In this document: piece after piece, positions 51,680-61,024 of the stretch | Numbering within the stretch: the first letter of the stretch is position 1 | Layout: every line of letters starts with the position of its first letter | DNA from: Mesorhizobium_G sp050247155 | GTDB lineage: Bacteria > Pseudomonadota > Alphaproteobacteria > Rhizobiales > Rhizobiaceae | Length of the DNA: 64,000 nucleotides | Direction of reading: 5' to 3' | NCBI GenBank assembly: GCA_050247155.1 | Contig: JBFWUS010000017.1 | Span: 1 to 64,000, forward strand | Notes under the pieces: model-generated | Told to the model about the DNA's origin: nothing | What the model saw: the letters and a program-made list of their open reading frames with translations, nothing else | Databases searched by the model: none | Program-made: the position numbers and the translations under genes

Positions 51680-51696
51680 GTCAATTCTGAATTGAC
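51680..51696. promoter_or_regulatory. second inverted repeat upstream of AbiE genes
   Basis: GTCAATTC-T-GAATTGAC is a perfect 17-bp palindrome, 16 bases beyond the first repeat. Two different repeats in tandem could bind two proteins or two AbiEi dimers. No direct evidence of use. Confidence 0.5.
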
Positions 51697-51991
51697 CATG
51701 CGCATCGATCTCAAAGTGGGAGCCGGATCGTCGCGGTCGCCTGCTTGCGCGGCAACCGTGGAGTAAGCCGCGCGATGACGGTGGAGCGCAGAATCTGGCA
51801 TTTTCGTACCCTGGCTAGTCCGCAAATTATATACAAACATTGGTCAGTGACAGGGCCGCAAGCGGGACGTCACTGCGCGAGGGCATCATCACCACGAAAT
51901 GCTTGTATTGCGGAATCTGAACACGGCTTGCGAAGAACCTTCCGTTGCGGCACTAGCCCCTGATCTTGAGGGCGCATGCGCGGAAATCATT
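51697..51991. other. intergenic stretch, nothing certain
   Basis: About 295 bases between the AbiE promoter and a small rightward frame. A longer in-frame start for that frame exists at 51899, but it lacks coding character. No other feature is visible. Confidence 0.4.
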
Positions 51992-52288
51992 ATGGCCGAC
52001 TGGTTTGAGGCATTGAGGGAACAGGCCGATTTGATTTCGCGCCTGGCGACCGATGTTCCACCGATCTTGAACGATCCGAACCTGACGCCTGAGCGCGCGA
52101 GACGCGTCTACCAATTGGTCGAGAGCGGCGCGCAGCAATTCGATGTCCTGGTTGCCAAAATGGATCGAGATAACGCCGTTCCAAACGCCCAAATGAGAAC
52201 GGCTGAGCGCTTGATGGATGTTTGGTCAAATTTGTGGGTGCTGACCACGAACAAGGTTCGTGCGATGGACGTCAGCGTTCGCGGCTAG
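51992..52288 (+). CDS. small protein of unknown function
   Basis: This possible 98-residue protein starts MADWFEALREQADLISRLA and is predicted to be mainly helical ('PERARRVYQLVESGAQQFDVLV', 'AERLMDVWSNLWVL'). GGA lies eight bases before the ATG. A terminator-like hairpin follows about 190 bases downstream on the same strand. No family is recognised; it may be a helical-bundle protein of plasmid origin. Confidence 0.5.
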   Translation: MADWFEALREQADLISRLATDVPPILNDPNLTPERARRVYQLVESGAQQFDVLVAKMDRDNAVPNAQMRTAERLMDVWSNLWVLTTNKVRAMDVSVRG

Positions 52289-52685
52289 CTTGCGATCAGG
52301 ATGACGGATCATTTCGAACCCAGGGATCGCGATCGTGGCCCTCTTCAAAGATTCGTAGTGACAGCCGCCGCGCGCGAATTCCCTTGCAATCGACTGCGCT
52401 GACTTTACGCTACGTCACGTGACGATTGTTCCATTCTGAGTGGAAAGGATCCCCCACTCGTCATACCCTTCTTTGGGCTGCCGCTTGGCGGCCTTTCTTT
52501 TTGAGCGACCGGAATAAACAAGACGTTTCCCCCGAATAAAGAGGCGGGATTACGTGCTCCCAGCCGGCCCCTCTCGTTTGAGAATTCATAAGAAACCGCA
52601 TCTCAATGGATGCCTCACCCCGCCATTCGCCGTCGCCGCTCCCGAAGACTCTTTTTGGAGTCCAATTGACTCGCGCTGCTGATGA
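52289..52685. other. intergenic stretch before the imu cassette
   Basis: About 400 bases without a convincing gene. It contains the terminator at 52475-52502. The rest shows small shadow frames only. Confidence 0.45.
52475..52502 (+). terminator. factor-independent terminator
   Basis: GCTGCC and GGCGGC form a short GC-rich stem with a four-base loop, followed directly by CTTTCTTTTT on the plus strand. It probably ends transcription of the small rightward gene and insulates the imu promoter downstream. Confidence 0.7.
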
Positions 52686-52700
52686 GAACAAATAAGGAAC
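52686..52700 (+). promoter_or_regulatory. LexA (SOS) box of the imu cassette
   Basis: GAACAAATAAGGAAC fits the alphaproteobacterial SOS box GAAC-N7-GAAC exactly and lies 52 bases before the imuA start codon. imuA-imuB-dnaE2 cassettes are classic LexA targets, so damage induction is expected. Confidence 0.85.
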
Positions 52701-52751
52701 ATAACAGCGGAGAAGCCCTTTGCGCAGACTGGCGGAGCAGCCTTTTTCGAT

Positions 52752-53507
52752 ATGCTGGACCCTGTGGCCAATCCTGCCGTTGCCGAACTTCGAGCGCGTA
52801 TTCAGCGCCTCGAGGGCGGAAATCAGCGCGAACGCGCCGTGCTTTCCTTCGGTATTCCGGCGCTCGACAGGGTTCTGCCGGGAGGAGGGCTGGCGCTGGG
52901 GGCGTTGCATGAGGTGGCCGGCGGCGGAAATGGCGCGCTGGATGGCGCCGCGGCCGCCTTGTTCGCGGCCGGCATCGCGGCACGCACGGCCGGCAAGGTG
53001 CTGTGGTGCGTCACACGCCAGGATCTGTTCGCGCCGGCGCTTGCGCAGGCCGGGCTTCATCCCGATCGCGTCGTCTATGTCGACGCCGGCGACGAAAAAT
53101 CCCTTCTCGCGTGTTTCGAGGAAGGACTCCGCCATCGGGGGCTTGGCGCAGTCGTTGCCGAGGTCGCGCGGCTATCGATGACGGCGTCGCGCCGGCTGCA
53201 GCTGGCGGCGGAAGGGTCGGGCGCGATCGGAATTGCGATCCGGCGCTGGCGCCGCATGGCCGAGACGGCGGATTTCGGGCAGCCGACGGCGGCCGTGACA
53301 CGCTGGCGCGTTTCGGTGCTGCCGTCGACGCCGTTGCCGGTTCCCGGCGTCGGCCGTGCACGCTGGCATCTGGAACTGATCCGGGCCCGCGCCGGCGAAA
53401 CCGCGGATTTCGAGGTGGAGGCATGCGATGCCAAGGGTCGTATCGCTCTTCCTTCCGCTGTGGTCGACCGACCGCATCAGAAGGAAATCGCGCGACGCAT
53501 CGCCTGA
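52752..53507 (+). CDS. imuA: ImuA, SOS mutagenesis cassette protein
   Basis: This 251-residue protein is RecA/SulA-like: 'VLSFGIPALDRVLPGGGLALGALHEVAGGG' at residues 30-60 corresponds to a degenerate ATP-binding region. It is the first gene of the imuA-imuB-dnaE2 cassette, which carries out damage-induced mutagenic DNA synthesis. It overlaps imuB by 80 bases in another frame, as is frequent for this cassette. A LexA box stands upstream. Confidence 0.9.
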   Translation: MLDPVANPAVAELRARIQRLEGGNQRERAVLSFGIPALDRVLPGGGLALGALHEVAGGGNGALDGAAAALFAAGIAARTAGKVLWCVTRQDLFAPALAQAGLHPDRVVYVDAGDEKSLLACFEEGLRHRGLGAVVAEVARLSMTASRRLQLAAEGSGAIGIAIRRWRRMAETADFGQPTAAVTRWRVSVLPSTPLPVPGVGRARWHLELIRARAGETADFEVEACDAKGRIALPSAVVDRPHQKEIARRIA

Positions 53508-54945
53508 TGCGCCGCTTGTCCTGATCGGACGCGATGGCCGGCGCCGTGTCGTGCTTGCCGCCGATGCGGCAGCACTGGCCGCCGGCCTGCGGGTCGGCAT
53601 GGCAGCGAGCCAGGCGCAGGCGCTGGTGCGCGGCTTGACGGTCCAGGATGCCGATCCGGACGGCGATTCCGATGCGCTGGAACGCCTGGCGCTGTGGGCG
53701 CTCAGGCGTTATTCGCCCGTCGTTGCCGCCGATCCGCCGACCGGACTGGTGATTGACGCGACCGGCGCGAGCCACCTGCATGGCGGCGAGGCTGCCATGC
53801 TCACCGATCTGGTTGACCGTCTCGCTGCATCGAAACTGACCGCGCGAGCCGCGATTGCCGGAAGCTGGGGCGCGGCGCGCGCGCTGGCGCGGTTCGGGCA
53901 GCGGCCGATTTCGATCGTGCCGCCCGGGCAGGACCGGCAAGTCCTCCTGCCGCTGCCGATTGCGGCGCTGCGTTTGCCGGCCGAGACTCTGGACGGCCTG
54001 CGCCGGCTCGGATTTGAGCGGATCGCCGATCTGGCAAGCACGCCGAGAGCGCCGCTGTCGCTTCGGTTTGGGCCTGAACCTGGCCGCCGGCTTGATCAGG
54101 CCTTCGGTCACGTCTCGGAGCAGATCGATCCGATCCGGGAACCGGATATTGCGGAAGTGCGCCGCGCCTTCGGCGAGCCAATCGGTGCGGCCGAGACGAT
54201 CACCCGCTATATCGCAGAGCTTGTCGATAAACTCTGTGCGCTGCTCGATGAGCGCGGGCAGGGCGCCCGACGCCTCGATCTGCTCCTCTACCGGGTGGAT
54301 AACCGCATCGAAGCCATCCGAGTCGGCACGGCCTTGCCGGTGCGGGACCCGAAACGCCTGACGCGACTGCTGACCGACAAGATCGACAAGGTCGATCCCG
54401 GTTTCGGCGTCGAGACGATGCGGCTCGCCGCAACGCTCGCCGAACCGCTGGCTTCGAAGCAGGCCGTCTCATCGTTGGCCGGCGAACCGGAATCCGACAT
54501 TTCCGGCCTGATCGACACATTGGCCAACCGGATCGGGGAGGAGCGGCTTTATCGGCTGTCGCCGGTCGAGAGCGATGTGCCTGAGCGATCGACGCGCCGC
54601 GTCGCGGCGGCCGATCCGGAGCAGGGCGCAAGCTGGCCGATGAACTGGCCGCGACCCACCCGCCTGCTGGCGCGTCCCGAGCCGATCGAGACGATAGCGC
54701 TTTTGCCCGATCATCCGCCGACGGCTTTTACATGGCGCGGCGTGCGGCGGCGCGTAAAGCGCGCCGACGGGCCGGAACGGATTTTTGGAGAATGGTGGAA
54801 GCGCGACGCGGAACTGGCAGCAGTCCGCGATTATTTCCAGGTCGAATCGGAGATCGGCGAGCGCTTCTGGATCTACCGTGCCAGCGACGACGAGGATGCC
54901 GGCACGGGATCGCACAACTGGTTCCTGCACGGGATCTTCGCGTGA
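53428..54945 (+). CDS. imuB: ImuB, inactive Y-family polymerase homologue
   Basis: This 505-residue protein follows the Y-family plan but lacks the catalytic acids: the N-terminus reads LFLPLWSTDRI in place of the usual Asp-containing strand, and the second site reads LVIDATGASHL with Ala instead of Glu. This is the known state of ImuB, which acts as an adaptor linking DnaE2 to the sliding clamp. The ATG at 53428 lies within the 3' end of imuA. The stop overlaps the dnaE2 start codon (GTGA). Confidence 0.92.
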   Translation: MPRVVSLFLPLWSTDRIRRKSRDASPDAPLVLIGRDGRRRVVLAADAAALAAGLRVGMAASQAQALVRGLTVQDADPDGDSDALERLALWALRRYSPVVAADPPTGLVIDATGASHLHGGEAAMLTDLVDRLAASKLTARAAIAGSWGAARALARFGQRPISIVPPGQDRQVLLPLPIAALRLPAETLDGLRRLGFERIADLASTPRAPLSLRFGPEPGRRLDQAFGHVSEQIDPIREPDIAEVRRAFGEPIGAAETITRYIAELVDKLCALLDERGQGARRLDLLLYRVDNRIEAIRVGTALPVRDPKRLTRLLTDKIDKVDPGFGVETMRLAATLAEPLASKQAVSSLAGEPESDISGLIDTLANRIGEERLYRLSPVESDVPERSTRRVAAADPEQGASWPMNWPRPTRLLARPEPIETIALLPDHPPTAFTWRGVRRRVKRADGPERIFGEWWKRDAELAAVRDYFQVESEIGERFWIYRASDDEDAGTGSHNWFLHGIFA

Positions 54946-57900
54946 CCAGCCCCGCCCGCTATGCCGAGCTGCAGGTCACCACGCATTTTTCCTTCCTGCG
55001 CGGCGCGAGTGACTGCGAGGAGCTGTTCGCTCGCGCAGCCCAACTCGGCATCGAGGCGCTCGGTATTGTCGACCGCAATTCGCTGGCCGGCGTTGTCCGC
55101 GCCCACGAGGCGGCGCGGACAACAGGCGTGCGCCTGATCGTCGGCTGCCGGCTCGACCTCACCGACGGAACCTCGCTCCTGGTCTATCCAACCGACCGGC
55201 CTGCCTATGCCCGGCTCTGCCGGTTGCTTTCGCTTGGCAAGAAGCGGGCAGGTAAGGCGAAGTGCCATCTCGAATGGGACGACGTTGTCGCCTATGGCGA
55301 GGGCCAGATCGTCGTTCTTATCGCCGATAAGGCCGACGATCTTTGCGAGCTGCGTCTTCGTCGTCTCGGCGATCGTTTCGGCGACCGCGCCTATCTGGCG
55401 CTGACCCTGCTGCGGCGGCCGGGCGATCAGCGGCGGCTGCATGCTCTCGCCAGCCTGGCTGCGGCAATGAAGGTGCGGACCGTCGTCACCAACGATGTCC
55501 TTTTCCATCTCCCCGAGCGGCGGCTGATGCAGGACGTCGTCACCGCCATCCGTCACAACTGCACCATCGACGATCTGGGTTTCCGCCGCGAGCGACACGC
55601 CGACCGCTATCTCAAGCCCGGCTCGGAGATGGCGAGGCTGTTTTCCCGCTATCCCGAAGCGCTTGCCCGCTCCGTCGAGATCGCGGCGCGCTGCCGCTTC
55701 AGCCTGGATGAACTCGCCTATCAATATCCGGAAGAAAAGACGATGCCGGGTCTCACCGCCCAGCAGGCGCTCGAGCAGCTGACCTGGGAGGGGGCCAAGA
55801 CGCGCTACCCGGAAGGGCTGCCGGACAAGGTCCGCGCCACACTGCGGCATGAGCTCGGCCTGATCGAGACGCTGCGCTACGCGCCCTATTTCCTCACCGT
55901 GAACGCAATAGTCCGCTTCGCGCGCTCGCAGGGGATTCTGTGCCAGGGCAGGGGATCGGCCGCCAACAGCGCGGTCTGCTATGTGCTGGGCATCACCAGC
56001 ATCGATCCCGACCGCAACAATCTCCTGTTCGAACGCTTCGTGTCTCAGGAACGCAACGAACCGCCCGACATCGACGTCGATTTCGAACATGAGCGGCGCG
56101 AGACGGTCATTCAGTGGGTCTACGACACCTATGGCCGTGACCATGCCGCCCTTTGCGCAACCGTCATCCGCTACAGGACCAAAGGCGCGATCCGCGACGT
56201 CGGCAAGGCGCTCGGCCTGCCGGAGGATTTGACCAAACAGCTTTCCTCCCAGGTCTGGGGCCATGGCGAGGCGGTCGATGAAAAGCGCGCCGGGGAACTC
56301 AACCTCAATCTCGGCGACCGGCGTTTGCGGCTGGCGCTTGAGCTTGCCGCACAGCTGGTCGGCACGCCACGTCATCTGTCGCAGCACCCGGGCGGTTTCG
56401 TGCTCACCCATGACCGTCTCGACGACCTGGTACCGATCGAGCCGGCCGCCATGGCAGACCGGCAGGTGATCGAATGGGACAAGGACGACATCGACGTCCT
56501 GAAATTCATGAAGGTCGACGTGCTGGCTCTCGGCATGCTGACCTGCATGAAGCGCAGCTTCGATCTGCTGGCAGAACACAAGGGGATCGCGCACGACCTT
56601 GCCACCATCCCCGCCGAAGATCCGAAGACCTATGCGATGATCCGCAAGGCCGACACGCTTGGCGTCTTCCAGATCGAAAGCCGGGCGCAGATGTCGATGC
56701 TGCCACGCATCAAGCCGCGCACCTTCTACGATCTGGTCATCGAGGTGGCGATCGTGCGTCCCGGCCCGATCCAGGGCGACATGGTCCACCCCTATCTGAG
56801 GCGCCGCGAAGGCAAGGAGAAGGTGGACTTCCCGAAGCCGGAGCTGGAGCAGGTGCTCGGCAAGACGCTGGGCGTCCCGCTGTTCCAGGAGCAGGCCATG
56901 CAGGTCGCCATGGTCTGCGCAGGTTTTACCGCCGGCGAAGCCGACCAGTTGCGCCGCGCCATGGCGACCTTCAAGCACACCGGCGGCGTCAGCAAGTTTC
57001 GCGACAAGCTGATCGGTGGCATGATCGCCAATGGCTACGATCCGGCCTTCGCACAAAAGACCTTCACCCAGCTCGAGGGTTTCGGCTCCTACGGCTTTCC
57101 GGAATCGCATGCGGCGTCCTTTGCGCTGATCGCCTACGCCTCCTCCTGGATGAAGTGCCATCATCCGGACGTCTTTTGCTGCGCGCTGCTCAATTCCCAG
57201 CCGATGGGCTTTTATCTGCCGGCGCAGATCGTGCGCGATGCACGCGATCATGGTGTCGAAATCCGGCCGGTCTGCATCAATGCCAGTCGCTGGGACTGCA
57301 CGCTCGAGCCGACGGGCGAGGAAGACCGCTTGGCGGTGCGCCTTGGCATGCGCCTGGTCAAGGGTCTCGGCAATGACCATGCCGCAGCGATCATTGCCGC
57401 GCGCACCGACCAGCCTTTCGCATCGGTCGACGATCTCTGGCGCCGCGCCGGCGTGCCGGTGGCGGCACTCGTGCAGCTTGCCGAAGCCGACGCGTTTCGT
57501 GAGCGCCTGAAGCTTGCCCGCCGGGAGGCGCTCTGGGCGATCAAGGCGTTGCGGGACGAGCCCATGCCGTTGTTTGCAGCCGCTGCAGCGCGTGAGCAGC
57601 AAGCCATTCCGGAATTGCGGGAGCCTGCCGTTCTCCTGAACCCGATGACCGCCGGCCGCGAGGTGGTCGAAGACTACGGCCATGTCGGGCTCACCCTGCG
57701 AAGCCATCCGGTTTCCTTCCTGCGCGCCGACCTCACGCGGCGGCGCATCGTCACCTGCCGCGAGGCGATGGACGCCCGCGATGGCCGCTGGCTGGAAGCC
57801 GCGGGCCTGGTGCTGGTGCGCCAGCGGCCGGGCTCCGCCAAGGGCATCATGTTCCTCACCATGGAAGATGAGACCGGCGCTGCCAACGTCGTGGGCTGGG

Positions 57901-58202
57901 TCAAGATCTTCGAAAAATACCGGCGTGTTCTGTTGTCCTCGGCCATGCTCGGCGTCCGCGGTAGGATCCAGAGGGAAGGGGAGGTGGTGCATCTGGTTGC
58001 TCACCATCTCACCGACCTTTCGGGAGACCTTACCAGCGTCGGTAACCGCGGCACGCCATTCCCGTTGCCGCATGGTCCTGGCGACGAGGCCCATCACGGC
58101 GCTCCAGGCATCGACCCGCGCAGCCTTCCCAAACCGAGGTCGATCGTGGACCCCTATCTTCATCTGGACCAGATCAAGGTGAAGACACGGGATTTCCGGT
58201 GA
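54942..58202 (+). CDS. dnaE2: DnaE2, error-prone C-family DNA polymerase
   Basis: This 1086-residue protein has an N-terminal PHP domain (VTTHFSFLRGASDCEELF, then HxxxR-type motifs), the C-family catalytic region with PDIDVDFEHERRE near residue 383, and a C-terminal OB-fold. It replicates across DNA damage with ImuA and ImuB. GTG 54942 overlaps the imuB stop codon and is the only start that leaves the conserved N-terminus intact; the upstream open frame lies inside imuB. The length is normal for DnaE2. Confidence 0.94.
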   Translation: MTSPARYAELQVTTHFSFLRGASDCEELFARAAQLGIEALGIVDRNSLAGVVRAHEAARTTGVRLIVGCRLDLTDGTSLLVYPTDRPAYARLCRLLSLGKKRAGKAKCHLEWDDVVAYGEGQIVVLIADKADDLCELRLRRLGDRFGDRAYLALTLLRRPGDQRRLHALASLAAAMKVRTVVTNDVLFHLPERRLMQDVVTAIRHNCTIDDLGFRRERHADRYLKPGSEMARLFSRYPEALARSVEIAARCRFSLDELAYQYPEEKTMPGLTAQQALEQLTWEGAKTRYPEGLPDKVRATLRHELGLIETLRYAPYFLTVNAIVRFARSQGILCQGRGSAANSAVCYVLGITSIDPDRNNLLFERFVSQERNEPPDIDVDFEHERRETVIQWVYDTYGRDHAALCATVIRYRTKGAIRDVGKALGLPEDLTKQLSSQVWGHGEAVDEKRAGELNLNLGDRRLRLALELAAQLVGTPRHLSQHPGGFVLTHDRLDDLVPIEPAAMADRQVIEWDKDDIDVLKFMKVDVLALGMLTCMKRSFDLLAEHKGIAHDLATIPAEDPKTYAMIRKADTLGVFQIESRAQMSMLPRIKPRTFYDLVIEVAIVRPGPIQGDMVHPYLRRREGKEKVDFPKPELEQVLGKTLGVPLFQEQAMQVAMVCAGFTAGEADQLRRAMATFKHTGGVSKFRDKLIGGMIANGYDPAFAQKTFTQLEGFGSYGFPESHAASFALIAYASSWMKCHHPDVFCCALLNSQPMGFYLPAQIVRDARDHGVEIRPVCINASRWDCTLEPTGEEDRLAVRLGMRLVKGLGNDHAAAIIAARTDQPFASVDDLWRRAGVPVAALVQLAEADAFRERLKLARREALWAIKALRDEPMPLFAAAAAREQQAIPELREPAVLLNPMTAGREVVEDYGHVGLTLRSHPVSFLRADLTRRRIVTCREAMDARDGRWLEAAGLVLVRQRPGSAKGIMFLTMEDETGAANVVGWVKIFEKYRRVLLSSAMLGVRGRIQREGEVVHLVAHHLTDLSGDLTSVGNRGTPFPLPHGPGDEAHHGAPGIDPRSLPKPRSIVDPYLHLDQIKVKTRDFR

Positions 58203-58206
58203 GGTC

Positions 58207-59454
58207 ATGGCAGGCGAAGCCACCATCCTCCATGCCGATCTCGACGCCTTTTACGCATCCGTCGAGCAACTGCTTCATCCGCATCTGCGCGGCAAGCCGA
58301 TCGCCGTCGGCGGCGGCGTGGTGCTGGCCGCTTCCTACGAAGCCAAGGCTTTCGGCGTGCGTGGCGGCATGCCGGGCCGCAAGGCGCGGGAACTATGCCC
58401 GCAACTCATTTTCGTTGGCGGAAGCTTTGGCGAGTATCAGCGGCTCGGCGACGCCGCGATCGCCATCCTTGGCGATTTCACGCCGCTGGTGGAACGGATC
58501 TCGATCGACGAGGCGTTTGCCGATGTCGCCGGTTGCACGCATCTGTTCGGCTCACCGGCTGACATCGCGAGAAAAATCCGCTGCCGCGTCCGGACCGAAC
58601 TCGGCCTGCCGATCTCCGTTGGTGTGGCGCGCACCAAACATCTGGCCAAGATCGCCTCGCAGGTCGCCAAACCGGACGGCCTGGTCGTTGTCGATCCCGG
58701 AACCGAACTCGACTTCCTCCACGGTCTGCCGGTCGAGCTGATGTGGGGTGTCGGGCCTGTCACCAAGGCAAAGCTGACGGAACAGGGAATCCTCACCATA
58801 GGGCAGCTGGCCAAAACGCCTGGCCAATCGCTCGAAAAACTTCTTGGCCCTGCGGCCGGTGAAAAACTGTCGGCGCTCGCCTGGAATCGGGACCCCCGGG
58901 CGATACGGACGCATCACCGGGCGCGATCCGCCGGCGCGCAATCGGCGCTTGGCCGCAAACCTGCCATCGAACGGGTGTTTCGGCCAGCGCTGCTTCATCT
59001 CGCTGACAGGGTCGCGTGCCGGCTCAGGGCGAAATCCCTCGCTGGCCGGACAGTCACCGTTCGCGTCCGCTTTGCCGACATGCGCGCTGTCACCCGCTCC
59101 GTGACGCTCGAGGCGCCGATTTCAGCGACCGTGATGCTGGCCGAAATCGCCGAGGACCTGGTCAGGGCAGCACTTGCCGACCACCCGCGAGAAAAAGACA
59201 TCACGCTGCTCGCGGTTTCGGTCTCGCATATCGGCGAAGAGCCGGCGCTTCAGCTCGATCTGCCGCTCGATCTACCCGACGAAAAGGCGCGGCCCGGCAC
59301 CCATCGCGGCCTGGCGCGCTGGACGGCCGATCGCGCCGTCGACACGATCCGCGCCCGCTTTGGGCGAGACGCGGTAGGCTATGCCTTGACGGCTTTGAAC
59401 GACATCGGCTCGGTTCCCGACGAGTTCCGCGAACTCGCCGAGAAGGAACTGTAA
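58207..59454 (+). CDS. dinB: DNA polymerase IV (Y family)
   Basis: This 415-residue protein has the active-site motifs HADLDAFYASVEQ near residue 9 and ERISIDEAFADV near residue 98, with all three catalytic acids present. The C-terminus ends with an acidic-type clamp region. It follows dnaE2 after four bases, so it is probably part of the same SOS transcript. Two translesion polymerases (one active Y-family, one C-family) and the ImuB adaptor are thus co-expressed on the plasmid. Confidence 0.93.
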   Translation: MAGEATILHADLDAFYASVEQLLHPHLRGKPIAVGGGVVLAASYEAKAFGVRGGMPGRKARELCPQLIFVGGSFGEYQRLGDAAIAILGDFTPLVERISIDEAFADVAGCTHLFGSPADIARKIRCRVRTELGLPISVGVARTKHLAKIASQVAKPDGLVVVDPGTELDFLHGLPVELMWGVGPVTKAKLTEQGILTIGQLAKTPGQSLEKLLGPAAGEKLSALAWNRDPRAIRTHHRARSAGAQSALGRKPAIERVFRPALLHLADRVACRLRAKSLAGRTVTVRVRFADMRAVTRSVTLEAPISATVMLAEIAEDLVRAALADHPREKDITLLAVSVSHIGEEPALQLDLPLDLPDEKARPGTHRGLARWTADRAVDTIRARFGRDAVGYALTALNDIGSVPDEFRELAEKEL

Positions 59455-59468
59455 GACGCGGCGACCTT

Positions 59469-59987
59469 CTACCCCGCGCGCCGAATGTCCTCACGCTTCG
59501 GCAGTTTCCAGTTCGGTCTCGGGAAATGACAGGTGTAGCCGTTCGGGTAGCGCTCGAGATAATCCTGGTGTTCGGGCTCGGCTTCCCAGAAATCGCCGGC
59601 CGGCGTCACCTCGGTGACAACTTTGCCCGGCCAGATGCCCGACGCGTCGACGTCGGCGATGGTGTCCTCCGCGACACGCTTCTGCTCATCGTTTGTGTAG
59701 AAGATCGCCGAGCGATAGCTCGCGCCGACATCGTTACCCTGGCGGTCGCATGTCGTCGGATCATGGATCTGGAAGAAGAACTCCAGCAGACCGCGAAAGC
59801 TGATCGTGGCTGGATCGAACACGATCTCGATCGCCTCGGCGTGATTGCCATGGTTGCGGTAGGTGGCGTTGGGCACCTCACCGCCGGTATAGCCGACGCG
59901 GGTAGAAATCACGCCCGGATAGCGACGGATCAGATCCTGCATACCCCAGAAGCAGCCGCCGGCAAGCACTGCGCGTTCGCTCGTCAT
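59469..59987 (-). CDS. msrA: peptide methionine-S-sulfoxide reductase
   Basis: This 172-residue protein has the MsrA active site GCFWGMQ near residue 11 and the family blocks 'VGYTGGEVPNATYRNHGNHAEAIEIVFDP' and 'HDPTTCDRQGNDVGASYRSAIFY'. The enzyme reduces methionine sulfoxide in damaged proteins. A second Cys late in the protein (YTCHFPRPN) fits a resolving Cys. It is convergent with dinB, 14 bases apart. Confidence 0.93.
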   Translation of the reverse strand: MTSERAVLAGGCFWGMQDLIRRYPGVISTRVGYTGGEVPNATYRNHGNHAEAIEIVFDPATISFRGLLEFFFQIHDPTTCDRQGNDVGASYRSAIFYTNDEQKRVAEDTIADVDASGIWPGKVVTEVTPAGDFWEAEPEHQDYLERYPNGYTCHFPRPNWKLPKREDIRRAG

Positions 59988-60137
59988 GATCTGTGACCTC
60001 CTGAGTTCGGGTTCATCGGCAATATAGGCATTTTCGGTATCATTTTCAGCTGCGGGCCATTTGACACGAGCGCGTCGCCCAATGGAGATTATCCTGAAAC
60101 CGGCGCAGTGCGCGCTCCATGCCAGTCGAGACGATTA

Positions 60138-60736
60138 ATGGGCAAATACAGGGACCATCGCGAGTCGCGCCGCCGGCGCTTTGAGGATGACTCCTCCTCC
60201 TTTTTTGAAGGGCTTTCCAAGCCGAGCTACTTCCAGCAACCCGCGACTCCGAGCGCAGATCCTGTCGACGCCGAGATAGTGTGGTTCAACGCCAGCAAGG
60301 TTTTGGCTTCGTCAAGCTGACGGACGGCACGGAAGCCTATCTGCATATCCGGGTGTTGGAAGCGGCCGGAAGCCGCGATGTATCCGAGGGCGCCCGCCTC
60401 AACGTCGTGATTGAAGCGGGATCAAGAGGTCGTCAGGTCGCGCAGGTGCTGGCGATCACCGATCCGATCGCCAGAACGCCGGCGCGCGGAGGCCGTGCCG
60501 ATGTACCCATCGCCGCGACGACTGTGCAGATCGAGAGCGCTGGAACGGTCAAATGGTACAACGCCGAGAAGGGGTTCGGTTTCATCGCGCCTGAGAACGG
60601 TGAAAAGGACGTCTTCGTTCATGCCACCGCACTGACCCGCGCAGGGCTCCGCGTGCTTGAGGAGGGACAGAAGGTGTTCATCGAATGTGGGCCAGGCAAG
60701 AAAGGCCCGGAAGTCCGGAGCATTCGCCTCGCCTGA
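60138..60736 (+). pseudogene. two-domain cold-shock protein with a one-base frameshift
   Basis: The reading frame from MGKYRDHRESRRR runs through a basic N-terminus into the first cold-shock domain (AEIVWFNASK), then loses one G near position 60300 (GGT TTT expected, GTTTTG found). After the shift the frame continues as GFGFVKLTDGTEAYLHI, and the second domain (GTVKWYNAEKGFGFIAPENGEKDVFVHATAL) is intact with its RNA-binding motifs. Two-domain cold-shock proteins are common in alphaproteobacteria. One event in a G-run could be an assembly error; otherwise only the second domain could be made by reinitiation. Confidence 0.78.
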
Positions 60737-60778
60737 ACGCCAATACGTTGGCCGTGGCCCGAAATCACCTCACACATG

Positions 60779-60901
60779 AAAAAGCCCACTGCCGGGAGGA
60801 GGTGGCAGTGGGCTCGATTTGAAATGCAGCACGGGAGGAGGTGCACCGCATTCAACGTCGGCATCACATCTGGGAGGAGGAGACGGCCGACAACAGGATG
60901 G
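60779..60901 (-). ncRNA. alpha-r14-type small RNA with three anti-Shine-Dalgarno loops
   Basis: Three copies of GGGAGGAGG (60794-60802, 60833-60841, 60872-60880; CCUCCUCCC in the RNA) sit in the loops of three successive hairpins. The last is a perfect stem (60784-60793 with 60804-60813) followed by a U-run at 60779-60783, forming the terminator. This layout matches the rhizobial alpha-r14 family, whose member NfeR1 in Sinorhizobium is about 123 bases long and binds ribosome-binding sites of target mRNAs. The 5' end here is estimated from that length. Confidence 0.82.
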
Positions 60902-61024
60902 TATCAACAACTGCAGATATTGCAACGCACAAACCGCATATCGCACGCGCGATAGGGACCGACCTGATATTAGTGCCAGCTTGGAAGTCACACACACTTT
61001 CTGGACGGTGGGGGTCAAGCAGTT

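Noticed and set aside
54873..58226. Very long minus-strand open frame opposite dnaE2
   Set aside because: It is the antisense shadow of a GC-rich gene; dnaE2 motifs on the plus strand explain the region fully.
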